Positions 35,781 through 45,257 of a DNA stretch of 64,000 nucleotides are shown piece after piece. The notes under the pieces are model-generated. The model made no database searches. It was not told the origin of the DNA and worked only from the letters and a program-made list of their open reading frames with translations. How positions within the stretch are numbered: position 1 is the stretch's first letter; each line of letters opens with the position of its first letter. Origin of the DNA: Microtetraspora fusca (GTDB lineage: Bacteria > Actinomycetota > Actinomycetes > Streptosporangiales > Streptosporangiaceae); assembly GCF_001570365.1 (NCBI RefSeq), contig NZ_BBYK01000063.1, positions 1 through 64,000 on the forward strand, in the 5' to 3' direction. The translations under genes were made by a program, and so were the position numbers.

Positions 35781-37387
35781 GACACCTCCTGTGCCAGGTA
35801 GTCCGTCCACGCTCGGGCGATGGTCGAGATCTCCGCTCCGTTCAGTGCCTCGTGCAGCGTGACCTGCTTCTGCCAGGGGCCGCCGACGAGGGTGATCTCG
35901 CTGACCTCTATGTCGCCGAACCCCCTGTTGACGGACGCGCCGAGCGGAACGCGCCCGTCAGCCAGGTCGCGCAGGGTAAGCAGAAGCAGGGCCAGCGCGG
36001 GTTCGCGACCGTCGGCCAGCCAGCTGAGGTCGATCGAGAGCCTTATCGGCTCCCACTCCACCGCGTGCGGTTCGAGCACGCTGAACAGGCGTCCGTCGGC
36101 CGCGCCGCCGGTCCACCGGTCGAGGGCGACGTGGTCGGCCTGAGCCATGCCGAGGTCGTCCAGCCGGTCCCGCACTGCCGTCGGCAGTTCCGCGCGCTCT
36201 CCTGCAGGGGTCGTCGGCAGGGGGTCGGCTCCGGTGACGATCTGCCACAGCGCTTCCGGGATCGTGATCAGCGCCTTGCACTCCTCGGCCCGCAGGGCTC
36301 CCGCCCGCCTGTCCTTGACGTCGTCGCGTGCGCCGCCGAACAGAGCCCGTACGGCGGGAAGCTGGTCGAGCTGCGCCCGGAACGCGGTGCTGTACGCGGC
36401 GACGGGGTCCCCGGAGATGGCCTGCGGGGCAGCGCTTGCCGGAGGGTCGTCGAGTGCGAACCTCGCTGTACGTTCCACGAACTCGGCGTGGGATCGCAGC
36501 ACGCCCTTGAGAGAACCGCCGGGCAGAACGAGCGTCAGGTGACGCTGATCGACCCGGGCCGTGAGCGGCAGCGTATCGACGGTGAGCCCGCTCGGCGTCG
36601 CCCGGACCATCACCGGTGCCAGCGGCCTCCAGCCGACCTTGACGTGGAGGAATTCACGCCGGGCCGGCAGCTCCGGATCTGCGACGCTCAGCGATGCCCT
36701 CGATCGGGCGCGCGCGGCGTCCCCTCGCACGACGGCCAGCAGTCCCTGCGGCGAGTCGAAACGGTCGACGACGACCTCAAGAGGGTCGTCGAGCAGCCGC
36801 ACCGAACCCAGACCTCGGCTGGTGGCCGCGCCGATTCGTATCTCCCCCGCCGACAGCGCCATGAGGAGGGCCTCCAGCCGGGCCTCGTCCACGGCGGGAT
36901 CCGAATGGGGAGCCGTCTCGATGTCGATCTCCAGCCGGATGAAACACCCGGCGGCGACGACCTGCCTGCCGTACAGGAACTCCGACGCGGCCGTGCCGGT
37001 CACCCGGTCGATGCCGACCGAGTGCCGGAACTCCAGGAACGCGCGGTCGAGCGGGTTGGCCGGCAGGCCGTGACCGTCCAGCCGGGTGTCGGACGTCACC
37101 AGGGCGTCGGCGACGATCACGCGGCTCGCCCCGCCCCCGTCGTCTTCCCCTGCGGTCCCCCAGAGGTCGTGCAGCGGCGCGTTCGGATCGACGCCCCGCG
37201 ACCAACTCCGCAGGACTCCGGCGAGGGTCGTGCCGGGCACGTACGGGCGCCCCAGACCGTCCAGGGCGATCGGCAGCGGCTCCGACGGGTCCGTGCCGAG
37301 GCCACCGACGTGCACCGGTGACTCGGTGCGCAGCCAGCCGCGGGCCCGGACCCGGCTCGTCACGTGCCGTCCCGTTCTGCGCGTCAC
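35777..37387 (-). CDS. Tandem Cas7 RAMP protein (Cas7-2x, Csm3-like) of the type III-D complex
   Basis: A 536-aa protein with two RAMP domains. Domain 1 (about 10-210) has ARGWLRTESPVHVGGLGTDP, RPYVPGTTLAGVLRSWSRG and EIRIGAATSRGLGSVRLLDDP. Domain 2 (about 240-520) repeats the layout with VKVGWRPLAPVMVRA, LVLPGGSLKGVLRSHAEFVERTAR and RVPLGASVNRGFGDIEVSEITL. Both carry the glycine-rich RAMP loop near their ends. In Csm3-type subunits an Asp in the thumb loop cleaves target RNA every 6 nt; candidate Asp residues exist, but I cannot assign them. Its GTG/ATG start at 37387 overlaps the Cas7-5-11 stop. Confidence 0.88.
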   Translation of the reverse strand: MTRRTGRHVTSRVRARGWLRTESPVHVGGLGTDPSEPLPIALDGLGRPYVPGTTLAGVLRSWSRGVDPNAPLHDLWGTAGEDDGGGASRVIVADALVTSDTRLDGHGLPANPLDRAFLEFRHSVGIDRVTGTAASEFLYGRQVVAAGCFIRLEIDIETAPHSDPAVDEARLEALLMALSAGEIRIGAATSRGLGSVRLLDDPLEVVVDRFDSPQGLLAVVRGDAARARSRASLSVADPELPARREFLHVKVGWRPLAPVMVRATPSGLTVDTLPLTARVDQRHLTLVLPGGSLKGVLRSHAEFVERTARFALDDPPASAAPQAISGDPVAAYSTAFRAQLDQLPAVRALFGGARDDVKDRRAGALRAEECKALITIPEALWQIVTGADPLPTTPAGERAELPTAVRDRLDDLGMAQADHVALDRWTGGAADGRLFSVLEPHAVEWEPIRLSIDLSWLADGREPALALLLLTLRDLADGRVPLGASVNRGFGDIEVSEITLVGGPWQKQVTLHEALNGAEISTIARAWTDYLAQEVS

Positions 37388-39714
37388 TCCCCTTCTCCTT
37401 TCGCCCGCTCACGGCTGTGCGCCGCCACGCAGGCGGTGAGCAGGACGCGCACCGCCTCGTCATGCAGATCGGCGCGCAGCGAGGTCGCGCCGTCGACCGT
37501 CACGGTGAGCCTCTCCTCCGGCAGACCGAGCAGCGTCCAGATGTGATCGGGCTCCGTGAGCAGGGCTGCGAGCAGCTCCGCCCTCTTCTCCGGCCAGGAC
37601 GGGCGGCCCTTCTTGGAGCGGGTGAGCCGTGCGAGCCGGTTTCGGGCTCTTTCCATCGAAGGTTCCCTGACGACCTCGCGCAGCCCGTTGAGCTGGGTGG
37701 AGGTCACCGTGACCGGCAGGAGCTCCGCGCGGCGATCGCAATGCGCCATGACGGCTTCGCAGGTTCGGTGAATCTCCGCACGCCACGCGGCCCGTTCGAA
37801 GATCCGAGCCTCGGCGTGGCCGTCCTCGCCCGGTGCGATCGCCGCGGGTGGCGCCGGCTCGTTGCCGGGAACGCCGTGAGGCGTCATGCCGTCGGCGCTC
37901 CTGAACAGCAAGTCGTGATCGATTTCGACCTGTCCGAAGCCCTCCGCGCGGCGCTCCCCCACCCCGGCAGCGCGGACCTCGTCCAGAGCCTCGGGAGGGA
38001 TGGGCCCCCCGGACGCCATGAAGGTGAGGCAGCTTCCGGCAGCCAGACCGTACAGAGTGTGCCGGGGCAGGCCCCAGCCCCGGTGCCAGCTCTCCGTCCG
38101 GTGTGCCCCGAGTGCGACCTGGATCCGGCCGCCTCGCGGCTCGGTCAGCGGTGTCAGTGTCAGCCCGGGCGCGCCCGCTCGGGCGAGAGCTTGCTCCAAC
38201 GCACGGCCCACGTCGCGTGGGTCCGTGCTGAATCTCAGTCTGCTGTCGCGAACCAGCAGCTCCGACAGCAGCCAGATACGAAGCAGGTCGCCTTCGCCAT
38301 CGGCCGCGCTCGGCGCCGTGCCCTCGTACGTCCGCGGAGCGCTCGGGTCGTACCGGGTGCCGTTCGGCAGGGCACCCGGCCGGGCCTCCACCAGCACCTG
38401 GCCGTAGTCGTCCTTCGCCGATCGACCGACCCGCCATCTCCCACTCAGCTGCTTCTGCCAGCCCGGCTCCATCAGGCCGGAACGCACCCGCACCTTGGCG
38501 TGGAGCACCGATCCGGCAGCCAGCGCCTTGTAGATATAGACCCCGCCGACATCGCGGTTCGGCCGTTGGAGGTCATCCCGGATGGTGTTGTGCATGCGAA
38601 GCGAGAAGTGCGGGCTGACGACCTCACCCGCTTCCTCACCCTCCGGCACGACGTGCCCGTCCCGGTACGACTTGCCCTGCGCCGTGTCTCCGGCCATCCG
38701 GTTGCCGGCGACGACGCCCTTGTTCCCCTTCGCGTGCACGAACGCTTTCGGCACCGGCAGTGTCCGGACTCCACCAGCTGACTGAGGTGTGGCCGCGGTG
38801 ACCACGAGATCTCCCGTACGGACGAGAGCGTGCGCCGGTCCCCCGAGCCGTCTGGCGACCTCGGGCATCAGGCACCAGCCGGGGATGAACGCCTCGCCTC
38901 GGACCAGGTTGCCCTGCACGGTGGCCGCGGCGAGGACCGGCTGCTCGACGGTGATGACCAGGTCTGCGCACTCCCAGCCATCACCGGCCACTGCGGGAAC
39001 CGGAGCAGGGCGGTCCGCCACCGCATACGGCATGTCCTGAGGGGGAGCCGGGATGTCCGTCCGGGTGAGCACGGCGAAGTCGGGCTCGACCTCACGCAGC
39101 GCCAACCGGCAGCGGCCGGAGCCGCGACGCCGTTTGCCTCCGAGCCGTTCGAGCAACCGGGCGCCCGCCGCCAGCAAGGCCACGGCGGCGTCCCGCTGCT
39201 CTCGCTCCAGCTCGTCGAAGCCCCGGATCAGCACTCGGCCGGTCAACCGGACACCCGCCCGGGACATCTCCTCGTAGCGCAGCATCCCGGTTTCAGCGGT
39301 GCCCGTCTTCGGATCGACCGCCACTCCCGGCTTGCGGAACGTCGCGGCCCAGGCCACCTCCGGACGGCCGCGCAGCAGCTCGGGAAGTCGTCCCGGCAGG
39401 CACAGGGCCCCGTCGAGGGCCAGCGCCGCGGGCCGTACGGCATGGCGGCGGTCGGCGTCGTACTGGCCACCGAACAGGAAGTCCAACCAGTCGTGCCACA
39501 CCCCGGAGGGGCCGCTGTCGAGCGCGTGCGCTGCCAGCTCACAGGAGTCCCGCCAGACGCCGATCAGGGTCTTGGCTGGAACGATCGGCGCGGCGGGCGC
39601 TCTGGACGCGTCGCGGGTATCCCGCTGGACCAGCCGATCGGCATAACCAGGAACTCCAGTACCGGTGCCGACCATCCAGTCGCTCAGCATGTGGAGGTCG
39701 AGCTTGATGTTCAT
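37384..39714 (-). CDS. csx10: Fused type III RAMP subunit, Cas7-Cas5(Csx10)-Cas11-like
   Basis: A 776-aa protein. Residues 1-215 form a Cas7-like RAMP: LDLHMLSDWMVGTGTGVPGY, PIVPAKTLIGVWRDS, GKRRRGSGRCRLALREVEP. Residues about 240-640 are Csx10/Cas5-like: DLVITVEQPVLAAATVQGN then GEAFIPGWCLMPEVAR, and late GWGLPRHTLYGLAAGSCLTF with ERRAEGFGQVEIDHDL. Residues about 650-776 are purely helical and resemble a Cas11 small subunit (EIHRTCEAVMAHC, RARNRLARLTRSKKGRPSW). No separate cas11 gene exists in the cluster. The order Cas7-Cas5-Cas11 in one chain is the hallmark of type III-Dv. ATGA-type overlaps join it to cas10 and to the Cas7-2x gene. Confidence 0.85.
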   Translation of the reverse strand: MNIKLDLHMLSDWMVGTGTGVPGYADRLVQRDTRDASRAPAAPIVPAKTLIGVWRDSCELAAHALDSGPSGVWHDWLDFLFGGQYDADRRHAVRPAALALDGALCLPGRLPELLRGRPEVAWAATFRKPGVAVDPKTGTAETGMLRYEEMSRAGVRLTGRVLIRGFDELEREQRDAAVALLAAGARLLERLGGKRRRGSGRCRLALREVEPDFAVLTRTDIPAPPQDMPYAVADRPAPVPAVAGDGWECADLVITVEQPVLAAATVQGNLVRGEAFIPGWCLMPEVARRLGGPAHALVRTGDLVVTAATPQSAGGVRTLPVPKAFVHAKGNKGVVAGNRMAGDTAQGKSYRDGHVVPEGEEAGEVVSPHFSLRMHNTIRDDLQRPNRDVGGVYIYKALAAGSVLHAKVRVRSGLMEPGWQKQLSGRWRVGRSAKDDYGQVLVEARPGALPNGTRYDPSAPRTYEGTAPSAADGEGDLLRIWLLSELLVRDSRLRFSTDPRDVGRALEQALARAGAPGLTLTPLTEPRGGRIQVALGAHRTESWHRGWGLPRHTLYGLAAGSCLTFMASGGPIPPEALDEVRAAGVGERRAEGFGQVEIDHDLLFRSADGMTPHGVPGNEPAPPAAIAPGEDGHAEARIFERAAWRAEIHRTCEAVMAHCDRRAELLPVTVTSTQLNGLREVVREPSMERARNRLARLTRSKKGRPSWPEKRAELLAALLTEPDHIWTLLGLPEERLTVTVDGATSLRADLHDEAVRVLLTACVAAHSRERAKGEGE

Positions 39715-41369
39715 ACGGCCGCTCCCGTCACGGGCAGGAAGAGCTGCGCCGCCACGGCGTCCATGAGACCCGTCACCATCCTGTCTCCGCCACCATCCCG
39801 GTCACCGTCCTGACCAAGGCTCATGTGATTTCCCTGACCGGCATGGCTGGTGGGTGAACTGTGATCACGCCACACCAGCCGTCCGGGGTCCCCTTCCAGC
39901 TCCGCCAGCGCCGCCAGGCGAGCCGGTGCGCCACCGAACCGCGTGCGGAGCAGGGCGAGCCGGGCGTCCGCCACCTCCGCCCCGAGGCACAACCCCTCGC
40001 GCAGCTCGTGCACCGCACCGCTCGGGATGAGCAGCTCGCCGGACTCGGCATCCTTACGCCGCAGCGCCTCGACCCTGCGGACGAGGTCTGACCAGCGCCG
40101 CCGTTCCGCGCGGGGGTCGGCTTCTCCTCGCCCAACCAGGTACGGAGACGCCGATGCCACGGACCCTCCCGCCAAGGTGGAAGAGCTCCGTATCCGCGCG
40201 AGATCGGGCGCCGAGCTCTCAAACAGCACGGTGAACGCCAGCGCCGAACCCCATGCCTTGACCAGCTTGGCCTCATCGCTGATCAGCTCTTCGGCGAGGT
40301 CGTAGGCGAACCTGAACGGATAGTTGCGCTTGACGATCGCCACCCCGGCTGCCGCCCCCAGGCAAGGACGGTCCGCCTTGGCGAGGATCGGGCGGAGCTT
40401 GGCGTCGCTCGCGGTCTCATCCTCGAACGCCTCCAGGTAGTGCCGGGTGAAGGGCAGGGCCACAGCGCCCTCGCACAGCACGGTCAGGTCGTCGCCGCCG
40501 AGCACCAGCGGGAGGACCGGAGGCTTGCCGTTCACAGTGTCGGACTCGTTTTCGGCCGCCGTCTTGGCCAGTGCCTTACGGAAGGCCCTTCTCGCGCAGT
40601 CATCGACCCCCAGGGACAGCGTGCGCAGGGCCTCCGCGTACGTGGCATCGGGATCTCCGGCGTCCGTCTCGACCACCTTCCCGAGGCCGCGGAAGAGGTC
40701 GCCGAACCCGTTGCCGTCGGCATGCACCACCGCTACCCAGTCGGCTTCCAGCCCCAGCCTGTCGACGATCTTCCGCATCGTGGCCACGTCCGTCCCCGCG
40801 TCCTGAGCCAGGCGGCCGAGCGCATGCGGGAAATGGCCGAGCTTGGCCATCGATGCCGCCGACCTCGTCCTGACGGGCTCGCCCCGCCCTTCGCGATGGA
40901 GTGACATCGCGGGCAGTCCCGTGGAGGCGCAGTCCTCGATCAGCGGCAGCCGCAGGAATCTCGCCAGCGGCCCCGGCCTCGACTCACGTACCTCCGCAAG
41001 TTTCGTACGTGCGGCGGAGATGTCGTCCGCGAGCGGGCCGACCGCCTCGACCACCACCCCGCAGACATCGAGACCGGGGGCCTCGCGCAGGGCTCGGCCC
41101 GTCAGCTCGGTCACCAGCCTTCGGCCGGCGTCCTTGTCACGGACCAGCACAGTGATCGTGCCCGCGCCCGCGGTCACCATCTCGGCGGCGTGGCCGTCCT
41201 TGATGCGCCAGCTCCGCTCGAAGCCGGGGAAAACGCCAGCCATCGCCTCGTCGGCCCAGGCTCCGTTGACGCGTGCGATCAGATCCGACGCCCCGACGAT
41301 CTCCTGCCGCTTGCCGGAGGAGAAGATGTACCGCTGGTTGCCCGCCGTACCGATCACGACGACGTACAT
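39711..41369 (-). CDS. cas10: Cas10 with GGDD cyclase motif, no HD domain
   Basis: A 552-aa Cas10. The N-terminal MYVVVIGTAGNQRYIFSSGK and REIVGASDLI-like segment (here RQEIVGASDLIARVNG) mark the first Palm-like domain. The second Palm has HADGNGFGDLFRGL (217-230) and the cyclase motif LVLGGDDLTVL (GGDD 291-294). Mg-dependent cyclic oligoadenylate synthesis is therefore expected when target RNA binds. There is no HD nuclease motif at the N-terminus, so DNA cleavage by Cas10 is not expected. ATG 41369 is chosen; it overlaps the last 16 bp of the SAVED-like gene. Confidence 0.92.
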   Translation of the reverse strand: MYVVVIGTAGNQRYIFSSGKRQEIVGASDLIARVNGAWADEAMAGVFPGFERSWRIKDGHAAEMVTAGAGTITVLVRDKDAGRRLVTELTGRALREAPGLDVCGVVVEAVGPLADDISAARTKLAEVRESRPGPLARFLRLPLIEDCASTGLPAMSLHREGRGEPVRTRSAASMAKLGHFPHALGRLAQDAGTDVATMRKIVDRLGLEADWVAVVHADGNGFGDLFRGLGKVVETDAGDPDATYAEALRTLSLGVDDCARRAFRKALAKTAAENESDTVNGKPPVLPLVLGGDDLTVLCEGAVALPFTRHYLEAFEDETASDAKLRPILAKADRPCLGAAAGVAIVKRNYPFRFAYDLAEELISDEAKLVKAWGSALAFTVLFESSAPDLARIRSSSTLAGGSVASASPYLVGRGEADPRAERRRWSDLVRRVEALRRKDAESGELLIPSGAVHELREGLCLGAEVADARLALLRTRFGGAPARLAALAELEGDPGRLVWRDHSSPTSHAGQGNHMSLGQDGDRDGGGDRMVTGLMDAVAAQLFLPVTGAAV

Positions 41370-42553
41370 GGCTCTCCTGTCTCGTAGGGGTGTGGAACCG
41401 GGGTGACCGTGTGCCCCAGCAGCCAGCCGAGAGCGAAGGCGACGCTGGCCGGAGCGGTGATGAACAGGCGCGGACGCAGCCCGGCATAGTGAGGACGAGC
41501 TCCGATCCACGCCGACCACGCCGCGTAGACGTGCCGGACAACCAGCTCGAAGTCACCGGTGGTTTCAGGGATGTTGGCCGGACCGCCGTCGACGACCAGA
41601 GCCGCGCGGCATCGCTCCCATCGCCCATTGACGTCCAGGCAGCCCTCGCGCGCCGCGCGCAGCGCCTCGGCAACCATCATCGGGTTGTCCGCGAGATGCA
41701 CCACGAGCGCGACCGCTCCCCCGTCCGGCGCGCCGGCGAAGTCGGGCTCCTCGGTCACCTTGGCCAGCTTCGCCGCGCGTACGGCTTCCGCAGGGGTCAG
41801 CGGCTCCTTCAACCGGCCGCTGATCCGCACAGCCGTGAAGAAGTCCGTACGGGTGAACTCGGCCCGTTGCGGCAGGGCAACCTCGGCGACCGATTTGCGG
41901 TAGTCAGCGGCCGCGTCGTTGCGAGGGGATACACCTACGCTGCCAACCCTTCGATGCACGTTGAACTTGAACCTCGCGCCAAGTTCGAAGGCGTCAGGCA
42001 GAGCCGCGTTGACATAGAGCGACACCGGGACCGAGGGATCGGCCTCGGCCAGCTCCGTGAGCCGCGCGTTCACCAGCTCGCAGACGAGCTCGATGGCGTC
42101 CTTGCGCGCTTCTCGCGCGGTGCCCTTCGCCTGCGCACCGTCCTCCGGCCGCGCCGCCATGATGTCCTGCCGTACGGTGAAGCAGGAATCGTGATGCCGC
42201 CTCGCGTGGGCAACCGCGGCGGCGGCCCACTGGCCGCTCCACGGCGCTCGCCAGTTCGCCCTCGGCAGGGCGATCACGATGCCCACGCCCTTGCTGTGCT
42301 GCTGCCACAGGTTGATGCCTGCGAACACCGCCGCCGACGCGACGCACAGCGCTGTGAGGAAGCCCCGCTGGTCGCCCAGCCAGCTCTTGATCACGTCCGG
42401 CACCGTGCCGGCGGCGACCGCCGCCGCGACACCTGCGAGGGCCGCCACGCTCCACCGCGACGCACCCTCCATCGCCGCTCTCGCCCTGCCCGTCGTCCCA
42501 GCCCGGGAAAGCCCCATCCAGTCGTCCTCTCCGCCCCACATTTCCGCCTTCAC
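41354..42553 (-). CDS. Two-TM SAVED-domain-like protein coupled to cas10
   Basis: A 399-aa protein (GTG 42553; ATGs at 42541 and 42517 are also possible). Two transmembrane helices lie at about 34-52 and 64-83, followed by a cytosolic domain. Its last part, LRPRLFITAPASVAFALGW then LLGHTVTPVPHPYE, resembles the C-terminal signature of SAVED domains, the cyclic-oligonucleotide sensors of CBASS and some type III systems. ALVVHLADNPMMVAEALRAA also fits. No protease, nuclease or TIR motif is present, so the TM pair would be the effector: perhaps membrane disruption or pore opening upon ligand binding. It is the first gene of the III-Dv operon and overlaps cas10 by 16 bp. Confidence 0.7.
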   Translation of the reverse strand: MKAEMWGGEDDWMGLSRAGTTGRARAAMEGASRWSVAALAGVAAAVAAGTVPDVIKSWLGDQRGFLTALCVASAAVFAGINLWQQHSKGVGIVIALPRANWRAPWSGQWAAAAVAHARRHHDSCFTVRQDIMAARPEDGAQAKGTAREARKDAIELVCELVNARLTELAEADPSVPVSLYVNAALPDAFELGARFKFNVHRRVGSVGVSPRNDAAADYRKSVAEVALPQRAEFTRTDFFTAVRISGRLKEPLTPAEAVRAAKLAKVTEEPDFAGAPDGGAVALVVHLADNPMMVAEALRAAREGCLDVNGRWERCRAALVVDGGPANIPETTGDFELVVRHVYAAWSAWIGARPHYAGLRPRLFITAPASVAFALGWLLGHTVTPVPHPYETGEPCTSS

Positions 42554-42697
42554 CCAATACAGATGGACGACACGAAAGGCGACGAGATGGATACGAATAG
42601 CAACTAGCCCTGGTAGCCGACGACCCGCCGACGTCGCCTCTCACAGGGCGATGCGAACGGCGGGCCTGCCGACCATGGCGGAGTACCGGACGGAGAT

Positions 42698-44235
42698 GTT
42701 GCAACCCCTCATAGGGACGATGATGACCATGATGGCCAAGCCCGGATGCCCGACCCTCACCGCGTTGCAACCCCTCACAGGGGTGATGAGGACGACCACG
42801 ATCTATGCCGACTCCCCACCGTCATGTTGCGACCCCTCACAGGGATGATGACTACCAGGCCGTTCCGCAGCTTCCCTCCCACGCCCCGGCGTTGCGACCC
42901 CTCACAGGGGCGATGAGCACGAGGAGGCCCCGTCAGGGTGGGTTGCGTGGATCAAGTTGCGACCCCTCACAGGGGCGATGAGGACACGCATGGCCACCAC
43001 AAGAGCGAACCTCACCATGTTGCGACCCCTCGCAGGGGCGATGAGGACCCGTCCTCGCCCGCCGGACCACAGCCCACTGCCACATGTTGCGACCCCTCGT
43101 AGGGGCGATGAGGACCCGTCCCGATGGCCGACGCCAGTTTCTACAGCAATGTTGCGACCCCCCGTAGGGGCAATGAGGACACCCGATCCTGCACGCGGTG
43201 CTGGATGAGGCAAGCAAGTTGCGACCCCTCGCAGGGGCGATGAGGACAGGTGACCGAGTCCTACAGCGTCCGTTACTGGGCGTTGCGACCCCTCGTAGGG
43301 GTGATGAGGACCAAGACGCGCGCTGCTCCTCCGCGGCGCGCTTGCTCGTTGAGACCCCTCGTAGGGACGATGAGGACGACGGAACGGGACATGGCCACCC
43401 GGGGGCGGGACATGTTGCGACCCCTCGTAGGGGCGATGAGGACTCGCACTCCAACAGCCCGGAACACGGATGGCGCTCCGGTTGCGACCCCTCGTAGGGG
43501 CGATGAGGACACGTCTGTACGGCTCCCGCCGGGCCGGTCGGCCGGGTGTTGCGACCCCTCGTAGGGGCGATGAGGACGACGGAGCTGGTCCGGGACGCCA
43601 AGAAGCAGGCCGAGTTGCGACCCCTCGTAGGGGCGATGAGGACCTCTTTGACGGCCTGGTCGGACTCGTACAGGCCGGTTGCGACCCCTCGTAGGGGCGA
43701 TGAGGACGGGGAAGGTCCTCGCCCATCTCGATGGCCAGCGCCATGTTGCGACCCCTCGTAGGGGCGATGAGGACACCAGCAGCGAATCGCTGACGGCTAC
43801 CCCTTCTAAGCGTTGCGACCCCTCGTAGGGGCGATGAGGACGCGATTCCCTTGCTGCCCTTGCCGCCCCGGTTTGCCGGTTGCGACCCCTCGTAGGGGCG
43901 ATGAGGACCGCCGAGCCTCGGCCAGCAGCTCCGTACCGCGCTTGTTGCGACCCCTCGTAGGGGCGATGAGGACGGCGAGGCCAGCGGCCTGGGCGGGGGT
44001 GAGGTCACGTTGCGACCCCTCGTAGGGGCGATGAGGACTTCCGCCGCTCCCGAGGAGACGCGGGACCTGCTGACGTTGCGACCCCTCGTAGGGGCGATGA
44101 GGACCGCAACGATTGCGGAAACAGCCGTTGCGATTCCCTGTTGCGACCCCTCGTAGGGGCGATGAGGACGACTGCCCCTGCCATCCCGATCCCAGGACAG
44201 AACCGGTTGCGACCCCTCGTAGGGGCGATGAGGAC
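42698..44235 (-). CRISPR. CRISPR array 2: 24 repeats, 23 spacers, leader on the right
   Basis: On the plus strand the 30-bp repeats read GTTGCGACCCCTCGTAGGGG then CGATGAGGAC, the reverse complement of the array 1 and 3 repeat. Repeat starts run from 42698, 42764, 42826, 42891, 42956 and 43019 to 44075, 44140 and 44206, at 62-68 bp intervals. The leftmost repeats (42698-43048) are degenerate, with CTCACAGGG or CTCATAGGG cores. The right-hand repeats are near-perfect, which with the leader at 44236-44346 places the growing end on the right. Confidence 0.98.
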
Positions 44236-44346
44236 CCCACCGTAAAGGTGCAGGTCAATGAGCACAAGCGAAGCCGAAATCGGCGCCGTTTTGCAGTGAA
44301 CCTCCGGTTGTGCAAAAAACCCGGGAGGTCTGCTGCAAAAGCATGA
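44236..44346 (-). promoter_or_regulatory. Leader of CRISPR array 2
   Basis: Read on the minus strand it has GACCTCCCGGGTTTTTTGCA, then CAACCGGAGGTTCACTGCAA, then GACCTGCACCTTTACGGTGG next to the first repeat. The layout is the same as the leaders of arrays 1 and 3. It lies back to back with the cas6 promoter region (44347-44528). Confidence 0.75.
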
Positions 44347-44528
44347 TCCACACCCCCGTCGACGACATCGCGAACGAAGATTAGCCCGAGGTGCGTCCTC
44401 ACGGAACCAGCACTCGTCGATCTCTGATCCATTAACACTCTGACCTCGGCAAACAGTCACCTGCCTCCTCTACGAAGTCGTCGTCCATCTGTACAGGGTG
44501 AACGGCGAAGCAAACGGGAGGCGGAGCA
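44347..44528. promoter_or_regulatory. Divergent region between array 2 leader and cas6
   Basis: This 182-bp non-coding segment must hold the promoter for the type I-B cas operon. A GGGAGG ribosome-binding site precedes the cas6 GTG. No obvious operator palindrome was found. Confidence 0.4.
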
Positions 44529-45257
44529 GTGAGGTTGCGGATCGAGGTCGCGACGGCGGTGACCGAGCTCGCGTGGGCGAAGGTTCTGGCACCGGGGCGG
44601 TCCCTGGCGTACGACCTGCTGGCCCATGAGGCACCCGACATCGGACGACAACTGCATTACCAGGGGGCCGGGCCGTACGGAATGGTGCCGCTGGGGCACG
44701 GCGCGCCGGTGTTCCCGAAGGCTCCGCGACGCAGGGGCACGTACGCCGCGGGAGGGCGAGGCTTCGTGGAGCTGGGCAGCCCGCTCTTCGAGGTCGTGAC
44801 CGCCCTGGCTCAGGGCATGAAGCAGCGGCCCCTGCTCGATTGGGGCGGCGCGGCCTTCCGCGTGTTGAACGTGGCCCTCGCAGAGCCGCCGGACTTTCGG
44901 TCAGGCCGAGGCCGGTTCCGTACGTCCACTCCCGTGGTGATGAAGGGAACGGGCCGAGACGACGACGGGGCCCGGACGACGCGGCAGGCGTGGCTGATGC
45001 CGACCGACCCAGAGTTCCCGGTGTTCTTCCAGCGCAATCTCCGCCGTAAGGCCGAGACCCTCGGCCTCGACCCGGAGGTGTACCTGACGGCGATCACCTG
45101 GATCGGCTCCAAGCGGTCGTTCTCGGTAGGCCATGGAGCGAAGCCCGGAGCGCCGGTCGAGGTCGAGCTGGCCGGGCCGCCGGAGACACTCCAGGCGATC
45201 TGGAGCTGGGGTCTCGGACAGGCCAACGCCGCCGGCTTCGGGTGGATAGCCGCATGA
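44529..45257 (+). CDS. cas6: Cas6 crRNA-processing endoribonuclease
   Basis: A 242-aa RAMP-fold protein. RLRIEVATAVTELAWAKVLAPGRSLAYDLL begins the ferredoxin-like fold (start of motif given). The C-terminal glycine-rich loop is IWSWGLGQANAAGFGWIAA. PLGHGAPVFPKAPRR includes a His that could be catalytic. Cas6 cuts repeat RNA at the base of the CCCCTACGAGGGG hairpin, leaving an 8-nt 5' handle. As the only Cas6 in the window, it probably processes transcripts of all three arrays for both effectors. GTG start with GGAGG upstream. Confidence 0.88.
   Translation: MRLRIEVATAVTELAWAKVLAPGRSLAYDLLAHEAPDIGRQLHYQGAGPYGMVPLGHGAPVFPKAPRRRGTYAAGGRGFVELGSPLFEVVTALAQGMKQRPLLDWGGAAFRVLNVALAEPPDFRSGRGRFRTSTPVVMKGTGRDDDGARTTRQAWLMPTDPEFPVFFQRNLRRKAETLGLDPEVYLTAITWIGSKRSFSVGHGAKPGAPVEVELAGPPETLQAIWSWGLGQANAAGFGWIAA

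Noticed and set aside
33022-39714. Single-protein type III-E (Cas7-11/gRAMP) effector
   Set aside because: The RAMP domains are spread over three genes, Cas10 and Csx19 are present, and there is no Csx29-like protease next to them.
39711-41369. HD nuclease domain in Cas10
   Set aside because: The N-terminus goes straight into the first Palm-like domain. No paired His-Asp motif was found.
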